Part shown: positions 52,672-62,541 of the stretch, in pieces
How positions within the stretch are numbered: the stretch's first letter is position 1
Layout: each line of letters starts with the position of its first letter
DNA from: Poteriospumella lacustris
Lineage: Eukaryota > Sar > Chrysophyceae > Chromulinales > Dinobryaceae
Direction: 5' to 3'
Assembly (NCBI GenBank): GCA_008000375.1
Contig: SMOI01000147.1
Span: 17,509 to 81,508, forward strand
DNA: 64,000 nt
The notes under the pieces: generated by a model
Seen by the model: the letters and a program-made list of their open reading frames with translations, nothing else
Told to the model about the DNA's origin: nothing
Databases searched by the model: none
Position numbers and translations under genes: made by a program

Positions 52672-53020
52672 ACGTCGGCGGCGGCGTCGGTCGAAGAAGC
52701 GGTGGCGTGTAGAGGTGGCTGACGGTTGAGTGTGTCGCCGCGGCGTTGTAAGTAAATTTGCTGTCGTTTCTCGGAGGAGCCACCGCGCTCAGCGCTGCGT
52801 CGGCGGCCCTCGCGTTGCTTCGTGTGGGAAGACAGTCAAGTAGATCGAAACAGGCAGCGAATTAGTTACAGCGGCGGTGCGGGGCGCCGTCGGCGGTGTC
52901 ACGTGACGTGTCCGCCGCACCGCCCGACTCGATACTCAAAACACGCCGCGTCCGCAGCGCGTGTCCCACGCACCGCGACCAACGCCACTCAGCTTCTCCT
53001 CCGTCGCCTTCAGCAACGGC
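52672..53020. other. palindrome spacer
   Basis: Non-repeated ~349-bp centre between the two convergent DNALI1 genes. It must supply both 3' UTRs and polyadenylation signals. No gene. Downstream sequences differ on the two sides (ACGTCGGCGG versus GCCGTTGCTG after the shared GACGCG). Confidence 0.75.
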
Positions 53021-53025
53021 CGCGT

Positions 53026-53931
53026 CTACTTCTTCGGCGCGGACAGCATCGTCTCCAGCGACGTCTTCAGCTGCTCGTTGGTCTTCTGCAGCCGCTCCAC
53101 CTGCAACACATCGTCCGCGCTCAGTCGTGCGAGAGTCGTCGGGCCAGCGGACGGACGGAGACTCGCGTCAACGCCGGCGGCCCCAAGCATCGCGGTCGCT
53201 TACCTCGTCGCTGTGCGCCTTCTCTTCGGCCTCGCGCTTCTCGCGGGCCCGATTCACCGTTTGGTCTATCGTCGTCTTCAGGTTCTCCACTTGCTGCTGC
53301 AGCTCGCGCTTCGCGGCCGACAGCTCCTTGATCTTCGCCTCGAGGTCGATCTTCTTCTGCTCCGCCACCAGCGCCTTCCGCACGCCGTACGCGATGCTGC
53401 TCTCGTAGAGCGTCTCGTACGCCGAGATGGTCATGCGCGCCTCGTCGCGCACGCGCAGCAGCAGCAACCCGCGCTCGGCGCAGTTGATCGTGATCTGGCG
53501 GATCAGCTCGTCGAAGCACTGCGAGTAGAGCTCTTGGCGAATGGGACAAATGCCCGTCTCGCGCGCCTGGCGCGCCTGCAGCTGGTGGTCCAGCTGCTCC
53601 TGCAGGTTGATCACGTCCAGCCGCGTCGCCGGCGTGCTGGACACGTACTGGATCCACAGCTGGCCGTCCTCCGTCCACTCTCTACGAACCAACACAGTGT
53701 GCAGGCGCAACGTCAGGCGGTGCGACGTCGATGTCGGGGTCGCAGTCGGCGCGTGTCGCCGGTCGTCGGACGGGTCGCTTACCGCGGCGGCAAAATGGAG
53801 TTCAAGATGTCTTCGGTCTGCGTCGTTTGTCGGTCCGCGTTCGGCTTCTTGCCCGTTTTTCCTTTTCCCTTGCCTTGTGACACCGACACAAGGATCGGCG
53901 TGTGGTATTTTACCAGCGACGTGGCTTGCAT
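53026..53931 (-). CDS. DNALI1: axonemal dynein light intermediate chain p28/DNALI1, copy B
   Basis: Mirror image of copy A: exons 53783-53931, 53204-53681 and 53026-53100 on the minus strand, with the same splice sites and encoded protein (233 aa). Both copies look intact, with no stop or frameshift. They converge 3' to 3', so read-through transcripts would be antisense to each other. Confidence 0.95.
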
Positions 53932-54187
53932 GGCGCAACTGTCTCGTCGGCGGTGCGGTCCGATGGGCTAGTGACGTCGTCTGTGTTGGTCGCACGGAAT
54001 AGCGTCACGTCCAATGAGAAGAGGTGACAGGAAAGACAGTCCGTGCGCGGGGTCTTTCGATTGGGTTGTGGAGCTACAGAGCGGCGCATTTCGCTCGTTG
54101 AATCGGCAGCGTCGGCTCGACGGCGACCGCTGCGGCGTCGCGAGCGAAACCGACGACCGTTTCGAAACCGCCGCGCGTCGGCTGCCT

Positions 54188-54221
<34 letters not shown>

Positions 54222-54467
54222 AGCGCCACTGCGCAGCGTCTCCGCTACCGCTACCGCTACCGCTGCTGCCCTGTGCCCTGCCGGGAGGGGGGTCCTATCA
54301 TTTAAATCGAGGCGTCGGACACGGGCTGGGCGGAGAAGCAGGCGACTTATGCGGGAAACGCGCAGTACGCGGTAACGCCGTGTCCTCGCGTCGCCGGCGG
54401 CGCCAAACGAATGCGACACACGTCACAGGGGCACGACACACGGAAACAGAGAGCGATCGACACAGAT
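53932..54467. other. right palindrome flank
   Basis: Promoter of DNALI1 copy B and the outer arm end with a (CCG)n run, then unique sequence from ~54272 to the 3' end of the large membrane protein gene. Confidence 0.5.
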
Positions 54468-57400
54468 CTACGCGAGCTGGTCGACCTTGGACAAGAGCTG
54501 CAGCGCCGCGAGCGCGTCCTGGAAGCGCGTGAGCGCGAGGTCCTTGGACCAGTTGTGGAAGGGCGCGTCCTCGGCGAACGGCAGCACGAGGCCCGAGGCG
54601 CAGCGCAGCAGCAGCGTGTACCGCGCCGCGTACGAGCTGGGCTGCGAGCAGCAAGTGCACAGCGGGTGCAAGGCGTAGGGCTTCGCGCCGCGCTGGGTCA
54701 CGCTGATGCTCTGCGCCGTGAGGCTGCGGACGGGCACCCAGCAGACCATGAACGGCTGCAGCTTGAAGCGCGTCTTCGGCCCCGCGCTGCCCGCGAAGCA
54801 GCGCAGCAGGTCCACCTCCGTCTCGCCGAGAACGGCGTCGAGGGCGCCGCCGCTGTCGCCGGCGCCGCCGCCGTCGCCGGGCCGCGACAGGTGCACGGAC
54901 TGGTGCGGGTCGTAGAGCACCGCCTGCTGCGTCAGCGACCGCAGCGAGTGCACCGTCGCCGCGTACAGCAGCGTGTGGTCCGTCAGCACCGCGGCGGCCG
55001 ACGACACGCGCGGCGCGCCGCCGCAGCTCAAAGAGCGCAGCAGCTGCGCCGCGGAGCAGCAGCACCACGCGCCGGGGTCGTGCAGCGGCCGCGTCGCCGC
55101 GCCGCAGAGCTGCGCGTGGTAGTGCGGCGAGGCGTCGCGGCGGAAGGCGCAGCAGCCGTTCGGCTGGTAGAGCAGCCCCGACTGGAAGCGGTGCAGCAGC
55201 GTCTCGCCCGGCACGAGCGGCAGCAGCTGCGTCTCGTGCGCGGAGAGGTTGCGGTCCTCGTGCTTCGCCTTCAGCGTCAGCAGCGACACGCTGCTCGGCC
55301 CCAGCGGCGGCTGCGCCGCGTCGCCGTGGCCGTGGCCGTCCGCGGACTGCGCCGCGTCGGGGGGCGCCAGGTGCATCAGCTCGGGGAGGAACTGCGTCTC
55401 GAGGTGGCTGGGGCCCGTGAGCGACACGGTGTCGAGGCGCGACACGGTGAGCTGCAGCTGCTGCGCGAAGGACAGCTGCGTCCCGCGCAGCGTCACGGTG
55501 AGGGCGCCGAACGCGGTCAGCAGCGACGAGGACACGTGGTACGCGTCGGCGGTGAGGCCGGCGGCCGCGTGGCTCGCGACGCAGCCGGCGGCGACGTGCT
55601 GCGGCAGAAACGAGCGCACGGCGACGTCGAGCGCGCCGAGCTCGGGCGGCACGCGGTGCTTGCGGTGCGTCAGCGAGATCTCCACGAGGCGGTGCGTCGT
55701 CAGCACGAGCGCGACGCGTGTCGTGAGGCGCGGCGCGACGCAGAGCAGGTAGTAGAGCCCCAACGTGGCGACCGACAGCGCCGCGTCGAGGCCGCTGGGC
55801 CGGTAGAACTGGCCGGCGGCGGCGAGCACCGTCTCCTGCGGCGCGAGCGGCAGCCAGCGCGTGGGCAGCGTGACCTGCAGGTCGTCGTCGACGAGCGTGA
55901 ACGAGTGCAGCTCCTCGCAGATGTCCTTGACGCCCGGGATCAGCGCGTGCTTCAGCGCGCCGCCGCCGTTCCTCTCGCCGTGCTCGACGCTGTAGGAGGC
56001 CGACTCGCGCTTCTTGTGGCCGTCGACGGCGATGCCCACCTGCCCCAGCGTGTTCGACGCCGCCACGAACACCGGCGCGAAGTTCTCCGCGTTGGCCGCG
56101 CTCGGGCGCGTGTCGCCCAGCCGCGCCTTGTGCAGCGACTGGAAGCGCTGGCCGCGCGAGTTGGTGAGCGCCGCCATGAGCCGCGCGTGCAGCTGCGCGA
56201 CGTCCTCCAGCGGCTCCTGGCCGTACTCGCCCGCGCACACGTGGTCGCGCCCGTCCGACACGATGCGGATGCGCACGGGCGCCGGCTGCGCAGCGGCGGC
56301 CCCCGACACGCGCGCGTAGGCGACGTCAGCGAAGGTCGTGTGGGCGAGGCGCGGGAAGGCGCGCTGCAGGCCGCACAGCGCGTCCACGACGCAGCGCGGC
56401 AGCGCCGCGGCGCAGGCGGTCACACACGCCGCCAGCATTCCGTTGCCCGGCGCGACCTGCGTCGCGACGGACACCGCCTCGGCGCCGCCGCCGACGCACG
56501 CGCGATTGACGCGGTCGACGAAGCGCTGCGCCGGCTCCGGCGTGACGAACGCGGAGTGGTCGGTGCGCGCGTCGGCGCCGTAGCCGAAGAAGAGCAGGTC
56601 GACGCCCGTCTCGAAGTCGCGGCCGCAGCGGCAGCACGACAGCAGGCAGCCGCAGCCGCCGGCGGACTCGTCGCAGCCGCCGAGGTAGTGGTCGGAGTAG
56701 TGCAGGTTGATCTGCGCGAGGTCGTCGACGTGCAGCAGCTGCGTCTGCTGCTCCACCGAGTGGTAGTCGCGCTGGTCGAGCCACTGCGCCGCCTGCGTCA
56801 CGGCCTGCGTCCAGTGCAGCACGCGGCCGAAGGACGTGATGACGAGTTTGCCGCGCACGAAGGCGATGCGGTCGCTGCAGCCCTCCTCGCAGCAGCCGTC
56901 GAAGAGCAGGTGGCGCACGAAGTGGAAGCAGGCGCGCAGCCAGAGCAGCACCTGGAACAGGCCCAGCGTGCACAGAATCAGACGCGTCAGGGTGCGCGGA
57001 CGCCAGCCGCTCGCCTCGGCGGGCAGGTCTGGGTACAACACGTCGAACTGCGCGACGACCGCCTCGTCCTTCAGCAGCAGCCGCGCCAGCACCTCCGCGG
57101 GCACCTCGACGTGCGCCTTCACCACCGAGTTCAGCCCGCCCAGGCTCGGCAGGTTCTCTTTGCTCTTCACCGCGGAGCTGCGCAGAGAGGCGACGTGGAC
57201 GCCTCGTTCTTGCTTCGGCGGCTTCGGCGACGAGGGCGCCATCTTTGGCGACGCGGGTGCCGGCGCCGCCGAGGCCGCCTCGGCGTCGCTCGGCGGCGGC
57301 TGCACTGTGGTCGGGGCAGACGGCGGCGGCGGGGCACGGCGACTCGCCGCCAGCGGGTTCTCAGTCGCGGGGATCTCGACGGAGCCGTGTTTGTTGGCGA

Positions 57401-57609
57401 CCACCGCCACGTCCTGCGCCTCGATGAACGGGTTGTGTGTGGCCTCTTCGTCCGCGCGGCTCTGCTGGCGCTCGGCCGGGGACACCCGCGTGTGTTGGAA
57501 CTTCAACGGGCTGCTTCTGCTCTCCTCCTGGTGCGCGTCGGCGAGGTCGACGTTTTCCATGTGGTCGGCTGGCAGCGACAGGGAGAGACAGGGACAGCGA
57601 CAGGGACAG

Positions 57610-57687
<78 letters not shown>

Positions 57688-58030
57688 CGACGAGTAAGCA
57701 GCGTTGGAGACGACGAGCGACACAGCGATTCGCAGCGATACCTGCAGGGAGAGTGGGCGGCAAAGGAGGAGGCGACGACGGTACAGGCGGCGGAGGGGCG
57801 TCGACAGATGGCGGCGGACCTGCGGGCCTCACGGGAGGTCCTGGCGGCCGCGGAGGCGGCGGACCTGGCGGCCGCGGAGGCGGAGGACCTGGCGGCCGTG
57901 AGCTTGGCACAGGTGGAGGAACCATCTCCTGAGAATGATCATCATCCTGGCGTTGCAGTCGTGACTCGTTAGGGGACAGCTCGACCGTGGAGGGCATCGA
58001 TCGCTGCGAGCTTACCTCGTACGGATTCAT
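54468..58030 (-). CDS. large membrane-associated protein with three related modules and proline-rich N-terminus
   Basis: Exons 57742-58030 and 54468-57568, phase 1, with a 173-bp intron (GTATCG..CCAG); 1129 aa. Starting instead at the ATG at 57560 gives 1030 aa without splicing. The N-terminus has PPPVP/RPPGPPP repeats (SH3 or profilin ligand type). Three segments share an ordered pattern: LLKDEAVVAQFDVLYPD, PLAPQETVLAAAGQFYRPSG and PLVPGETLLHRFQSGLLYQP, each followed by a hydrophobic stretch and a strand like RLVEIS or HTLLYAAT, suggesting triplicated PH-like or lipid-contact modules. A Cys-rich part (~375-400) follows the first. The family is unrecognised. An alternative intron GTAAGC after MNPYE cannot be excluded. 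Confidence 0.7.
57578..57690. repeat. (CAGGGA)n hexanucleotide repeat inside the intron
   Basis: About 17 GACAGG/GCGACA-type hexamers; on the sense (minus) strand they read (TCCCTG)n and form most of the first intron of the gene at 54468-58030. A hexanucleotide length that keeps frames open makes both unspliced readings possible. Confidence 0.9.
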
Positions 58031-58490
58031 CTTCAATGCGGGCGCGATGCGATCTACCGATGGGACGCTTTGGTGATCTATCTTGCAAAGACCTTCGGGG
58101 CAGCTGTATCGCCGCAGCGGTGATGTGATTCCTCGTGTTTGTCGAACTTAAACTCCAAACTCGGTCGACGTGCCCATCGAAAAAGATTTGCACACAACAC
58201 AGACTCTCCCACAATCTGGGACTCTGTGCCACCGTAACTGTGCAAACAGAGGCATGTCTTGCGAGCTAAGCAACTAAAATGTCCCTCATACCTATAGAAT
58301 CCCAGCTTTACCAAATACTGGGTCCTACACAGTGCCGACGACGATTGCAGCGTCTGCCGCCGCCTTCGGAATCAAAGAAGAAGGAACTGCCCTCGATGCC
58401 ACACATCATCGCGAGCTTAGAACGTGCTCTCTTGTCGGCTTTCGCCCTGTGAGCAGCCTCGCGTGCATCCTTTCCACGTCCAACGACAGA
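58031..58490. promoter_or_regulatory. divergent promoter region
   Basis: 460 bp between the large membrane protein gene and the GNAT gene; AT-richer than coding DNA. The open frame of the GNAT gene extends to 58332 but only from GTG, so this part is treated as non-coding. Confidence 0.4.
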
Positions 58491-58982
58491 ATGTCCACCG
58501 TTAACTGTCGCAAAGTCGATCTCTCCAGTGATAGTGACTGCGCCGATCTTCTGCATCTTTTGCGCACATACGCTCAAGATGACATGGGCGGTGGGGAAGA
58601 CCTCGCGCCATTTGTGAAAGAAAATCTTGTGGCAGAGCTTCGCAAGCGGGCGGCGCTGGTTCATGCTTTCATCGCCAGTGTCGAGGGAGAGCCAGCAGGT
58701 TTGGCCATCTGCTTCGAGGGATTCTCAACCTTTGCTTGCGCACCACTGTTGAACATTCATGACTTCATCACGTCGCCGGCGTTTCGGCGACGGGGCGTGG
58801 GCTCGGCTCTGTTGCACTTCGTCGAAGAGGACGCTCGTCGCTGGGGCTGCTGCAAGCTGACGCTTGAGGTGCTGACAGGAAACGCAGCAGCCAAGTCTCT
58901 GTACGTCACACATGGATTCGGCAGCTATGAGCTGGACCCTGCCGTTGGGCATGCCGTTTTCTGGCAGAAGAAGCTCACCTGA
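58491..58982 (+). CDS. GNAT-family N-acetyltransferase, bacterial-like
   Basis: 163 aa, single exon, ATG at 58491. It shows the GNAT fold with the acetyl-CoA loop RRRGVGSALL (99-108) and the closing motif NAAAKSLYVTHGFGSYE (131-147). MGGGEDL, CFEGFSTFACAPLLNIHD, GCCKLTLEVLTGN and FWQKKL match, as I remember it, a GNAT subfamily widespread in proteobacteria, and similarity spans the whole length. It is probably an amine or amino-acid acetyltransferase; substrate unknown. Absence of introns and full-length bacterial resemblance suggest lateral transfer, in a subtelomeric location ~5 kb from the chromosome end. Codon use is less extreme in GC than in neighbours. Confidence 0.88.
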   Translation: MSTVNCRKVDLSSDSDCADLLHLLRTYAQDDMGGGEDLAPFVKENLVAELRKRAALVHAFIASVEGEPAGLAICFEGFSTFACAPLLNIHDFITSPAFRRRGVGSALLHFVEEDARRWGCCKLTLEVLTGNAAAKSLYVTHGFGSYELDPAVGHAVFWQKKLT

Positions 58983-59565
58983 ACAGCGACGGATCTGAAA
59001 CGAGACGGCCCCAGCTGCTGATGCGTCACAGGCGGCGATGTGCGTGTTGTTGTGTTGTTTAGCTGTAGCGACGTACGTAAATGGCAGCGCGGTACTTCCG
59101 ACAGCGCAGGACGTGCAGAGGTCGGCGCATGAGAAGTCGCCGTAAGTAGTTTCACTCACCAGCGCGTCTGCAACAGAACTCCCCGTCCGCTGTCAATGCC
59201 AATGCCAACGGCAATGGCAATGGCAGTGGCAATGGCAATGCATTTCCTTCGTTTGCTCCGTTGAAGATGTTCTCTCTGGGCGGTCAACGAGTCGCGGCCA
59301 GCGCAGCGGAAGGTTGGAGTGATCTGTGCTCTTCGGTGCTCGTCTGCGGTTGTGGGACATTCCACCGCTGCGCCTGTTTCGACTCATCGCCATTGCACTA
59401 CGCCGCCATGGTTCGCCTCAATGCGCCGCAAATACTTACAGCGCATCGGGGGGAGGCGCCCGTCGTCTTCGTCTACCCGTAACCCTCTACCGTAACCCTA
59501 ACTCTACCGTAACCCTAACTCTACCGTAACCCTAACTCTACCATAACCCTTTTAACGCCGCTCCG
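58983..59565. other. convergent 3' flanks with GGCAAT repeats and telomere-like array
   Basis: Contains GGCAATGGCAATGGCAGTGG-type repeats (59210-59240) and the interstitial telomere-like array at 59473-59550. No gene supported. Confidence 0.5.
59473..59550. repeat. interstitial telomere-like repeat, inverted relative to the chromosome end
   Basis: Three to four copies of a 17-bp unit CTCTACCGTAACCCTAA. Each contains the C-strand telomere motif CCCTAA, so on the plus strand it runs opposite to the terminal TTAGGG array. It lies ~15 bp beyond the 3' end of the hydrolase gene and 4.4 kb from the telomere. Confidence 0.85.
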
Positions 59566-62085
59566 CTACTCGTCGTCCTCCTGGAAGTAGGTGTCCAGCT
59601 TGTGGCGCAGGCGCTGCGCGATGTGGACGAGCCACTGCGGCTGCGCGAGCATCGCGCCGTGGGGCCCAGTGGCGACGTGCACCTCGAGCGACGTCACGTC
59701 GCCGGCGGCGATCTTCTCGCGGAGATAGGCGACGACCCGCGGCGTGGGCACGATGCTGTCGTGCGAGGACAGCAGCACGCTGTGGCGCGCGACCTCCGCC
59801 GTCGCGGCGGCGTCGCGGCGACAGGCAGCGCAGCGCTGCAGATGGTCGCGCCATCGACGAGTCTCCTGCCGCGTGTCTCGGTGCTGGCTGCCGGTGCCGG
59901 GGACGCTGGTGTCGAGCCCTTCGAGCAGCGGATTCACGTGGCCCGCCGACGCAACTGCGGTGGCCTCCGGCGCGGGCAGCGCGACATCGTCGAGGGACAC
60001 GTCCAGCGCCCAGTCGTCGTCCTCACTGCGCACGACGACCGCCGGCAGTTTGCGTCGCGGAGTCGACGGAGTCGACGCTACAGCTGCGTCGCTGCCGCAG
60101 CTCTGGCGCCGCTTCGACGCGCTGCGGGTGCGCAGCGCGACACTGTCGGCGGCCGCAGAGGGCGTCTGCTGCGAGAGGCGTCGGCTGGGCGATGCGACCG
60201 GCCGACACGGCGAAGACGCGAGCTCCGTCTCGACGTCCGCCTGCGCGTCCAGCGACCAGTCCAGCTGCTGCGGCCATTTCTCACGACGCGCGATGCGGCG
60301 TAGCCGGTCACAGCACGGGCGACGCGTCTCGAGGTCCTCGGGGAACATCACGTTGTACGTCCAGACGAAATGCCGCGAGAGCGCGTTCGAGATGAAGAGT
60401 TCGCGCGAGAGGAAGTAGTGCATGCACAGGTCGAGCGCGTCCTTCGGGTCCTTGTACACGAAGACCGAGGCGACGGTGGGGTCGAAGAGCAGGAAGGAGA
60501 TCGGGTCGAGGATGATGGAGGCGGCCACCACGCCGGCCCCGGGGGCGTCGTACGCCAAGACGTCGCTGTTGAGCATCACGGAGCCGCGGTGGCGCTGTGC
60601 TTGCCGCGCCGGCGGCGCCGTGAGGTTGTAGAACTGGTTCACTCCGCCGCGAAGCTGCGCCGCTTGGCGAGCATCGCTGCGCGCGAGAGCGTGCTGGAAG
60701 CACCGCGTGTTGTGGGCGCGACAGAGCCACGAGAGCATCACCGTGCCGAGGCTATGGGCCACGACGCAGCACTGGCTGTGCTGCCGGGCCGTCAGCGCCG
60801 TCAGCAGCGCCAAGACGGCCTCCTCGGCGCGCGGCGCGTTGAGGGTCATCTGCATGGCGACGTACGGCCACTCGACGAGGAAGACGTCGGTGTCGGTGGG
60901 CAGCACCAGCAGCAGCTTCATGTACATGCCCAGCCCGACGCCGATGCCGTGCACGAAGACCACCGGCAGCTTCCGCTTCGCTGAATCTGGACCCGACTCC
61001 TGCGCGTTCTGAGGCTGGCGGAAGTGGAAGCGATGGAGGTCCTCCACCAGCGGCGGGTCGAGGCAGACGAGGCGCATGACGGCGATCAGCCACGCCTCGA
61101 GCGTGTGCACCGCCGCCGCCAGACCGCGCGTCAGCCAGGAGAGTTCGCTCGGCGCCCTCCCGGCCCGGAAGTAGATCCGCTGCGACCCATCCGCAGCCGA
61201 GTGCTGCTGCTGATGCGAGAAGCCCAACACGTGTCGGACGACGACCATCGCGCACAGATTCGCCACGAAGATTATCGCGTACAGCAGAAGCGGCCGCTGG
61301 GTGACGAAGATCGGATCTAGGTTCAGTCGCATGGGCGGCGTTTCGGCACAGAATCCAGGAGGAAACGTCCAATGCGCCATCGCCTCGATGTAGGCGACGA
61401 TGTCTTTGTTGTCCAGCGTCTCTGACGCGTCCAGGTCCTTCGGGTCCTTGCCGAAGAACGCCCAGGCGCACCACGCGAACATGTTTCCGTACTTCACTCG
61501 CGCTAAGGGCACCTCCATGAACCATCCCTGCATCACGGACTGGATGTACTCGTGTGGGGCGCGATTCATCGTTCTGGCCGTGATCGCCAAGGCCTCGAAG
61601 CAGTCGCGAGCGAGCTGCATGCGCGCTGGGCGGTCGTGGGCGTAGTGATGCAAGTCGTCGTTCGCATGGGCCACTTGCGTGAAGAGGAAGTAGTAGTAGC
61701 CGAAGAACACCAGCTCCGCCACGACGTAGGTGGACAGGAGGGTGACCAGAGGCCGCTGCAGCGGGCCGAGGAAGAGAAAGTTGACGGTGAACATCGCATG
61801 AACGGACGCCAACCTTTCGGCGGGAACCAGTCGGCGGATAAGGTCGCCGACGACGGGAGGCGAAAATATTGACAGCTCATTGGCGATAAGGATCAAGACG
61901 AGCAGAAAGGAGACCGGCGTGACGAGGCGGAAGCAGAGGATGCAAAACTGAACGATTCGATACAGCAGCGAGCGCTTGATTGTCGAATCCCCACAAATAA
62001 ACGGCCCGTTGCACATTTGTGCTTCCAGCATCAATCGGGCGAAAGAATGCCGCGAGTGCGCCTGTAGAAGTGCCGAGGGTTTCAT
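59566..62085 (-). CDS. membrane-anchored alpha/beta hydrolase (lipase-like)
   Basis: 839 aa from the ATG at 62085. Three or four hydrophobic segments occupy the N-terminal third (~41-69, 104-136, 263-285). The hydrolase core begins ~372: VVFVHGIGVGLG (oxyanion HG at 379-380) and nucleophile Ser445 in VVAHSLGTV. After a long low-complexity insertion (~600-740), the C-terminus supplies LSSHDSIVPTPRVV (likely acid Asp) and TGPHGAML (likely His). The triad is complete. A membrane-bound serine lipase or esterase on glycerolipids is expected. The insertion between nucleophile and acid residues is unusually long. Confidence 0.85.
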   Translation of the reverse strand: MKPSALLQAHSRHSFARLMLEAQMCNGPFICGDSTIKRSLLYRIVQFCILCFRLVTPVSFLLVLILIANELSIFSPPVVGDLIRRLVPAERLASVHAMFTVNFLFLGPLQRPLVTLLSTYVVAELVFFGYYYFLFTQVAHANDDLHHYAHDRPARMQLARDCFEALAITARTMNRAPHEYIQSVMQGWFMEVPLARVKYGNMFAWCAWAFFGKDPKDLDASETLDNKDIVAYIEAMAHWTFPPGFCAETPPMRLNLDPIFVTQRPLLLYAIIFVANLCAMVVVRHVLGFSHQQQHSAADGSQRIYFRAGRAPSELSWLTRGLAAAVHTLEAWLIAVMRLVCLDPPLVEDLHRFHFRQPQNAQESGPDSAKRKLPVVFVHGIGVGLGMYMKLLLVLPTDTDVFLVEWPYVAMQMTLNAPRAEEAVLALLTALTARQHSQCCVVAHSLGTVMLSWLCRAHNTRCFQHALARSDARQAAQLRGGVNQFYNLTAPPARQAQRHRGSVMLNSDVLAYDAPGAGVVAASIILDPISFLLFDPTVASVFVYKDPKDALDLCMHYFLSRELFISNALSRHFVWTYNVMFPEDLETRRPCCDRLRRIARREKWPQQLDWSLDAQADVETELASSPCRPVASPSRRLSQQTPSAAADSVALRTRSASKRRQSCGSDAAVASTPSTPRRKLPAVVVRSEDDDWALDVSLDDVALPAPEATAVASAGHVNPLLEGLDTSVPGTGSQHRDTRQETRRWRDHLQRCAACRRDAAATAEVARHSVLLSSHDSIVPTPRVVAYLREKIAAGDVTSLEVHVATGPHGAMLAQPQWLVHIAQRLRHKLDTYFQEDDE

Positions 62086-62541
62086 TCTCACGGGGAGAAA
62101 GGTCAGCAATCGCTCTCGATCCGCCGCTACAAAAACAGCCTTGATCACCGGTCAGCCTTGTGCGTCAACGATATTGCGGAATGCCTCTATTGAGGCATTA
62201 GTACCTGGACCACAAAGAAGATTCGATCAGGTCGAGAGTTCGGATGACGTTGGTGGATCGACCGTCGGACGTGGCCGAGTACGTTTCACTTTTGGAACTC
62301 GCGGTCATTGCGAGGTTTGTCAATGACAAGTGACAAACAAGTGACAAGAGACATTCCCACACCCCCAAAGTCACAGTTCCCCAGCCCAGGATGACCTGAC
62401 CTGCTTTGGGAACTTGACTTGACCCACCCCACAGGCCTTCTTTGACCTTTGACCGATGCTTTTCGCTCCTTCTCACAACACTTTCGGGGAAAGCCACAAC
62501 AGCAAGTCCTGGTTCCTATTTGTGTTTTACCATTTCCGATA
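62086..62541. promoter_or_regulatory. divergent promoter region
   Basis: 456 bp between the hydrolase and the last gene. It includes the GTGACAAAC-type cluster at 62321-62352, ~190 bp before the ATG of the last gene. Confidence 0.45.
62321..62352. repeat. GTGACAAAC-type repeat cluster upstream of the telomere-proximal gene
   Basis: CAATGACAAGTGACAAACAA and GTGACAAGAGACA: three GTGACAA-like units in 32 bp. It resembles the clusters at 15341-15420, 19161-19195 and 27441-27477. Confidence 0.6.

Larger units (their letters stand above)
51418..54271. repeat. 2.85-kb palindrome with ~1.25-kb arms
   Basis: Left arm ~51418-52671, right arm ~53021-54271 in inverted orientation, spacer ~349 bp. Positions pair as x and 105692-x without any indel from about 51545 to 52666, and all open frames are identical in both arms. 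The arms differ only in the length and interruptions of a (CGG)n microsatellite and a small adjacent patch near the outer ends. Each arm carries a whole DNALI1 gene with ~340 bp of promoter. Confidence 0.95.

Noticed and set aside
54411-57932. 1173-codon open frame on the plus strand
   Set aside because: Exact antisense of the large membrane-protein gene. The translation is almost only Arg, Gln, Val, Ala, Leu and Gly, as expected from GC-biased third positions on the other strand.
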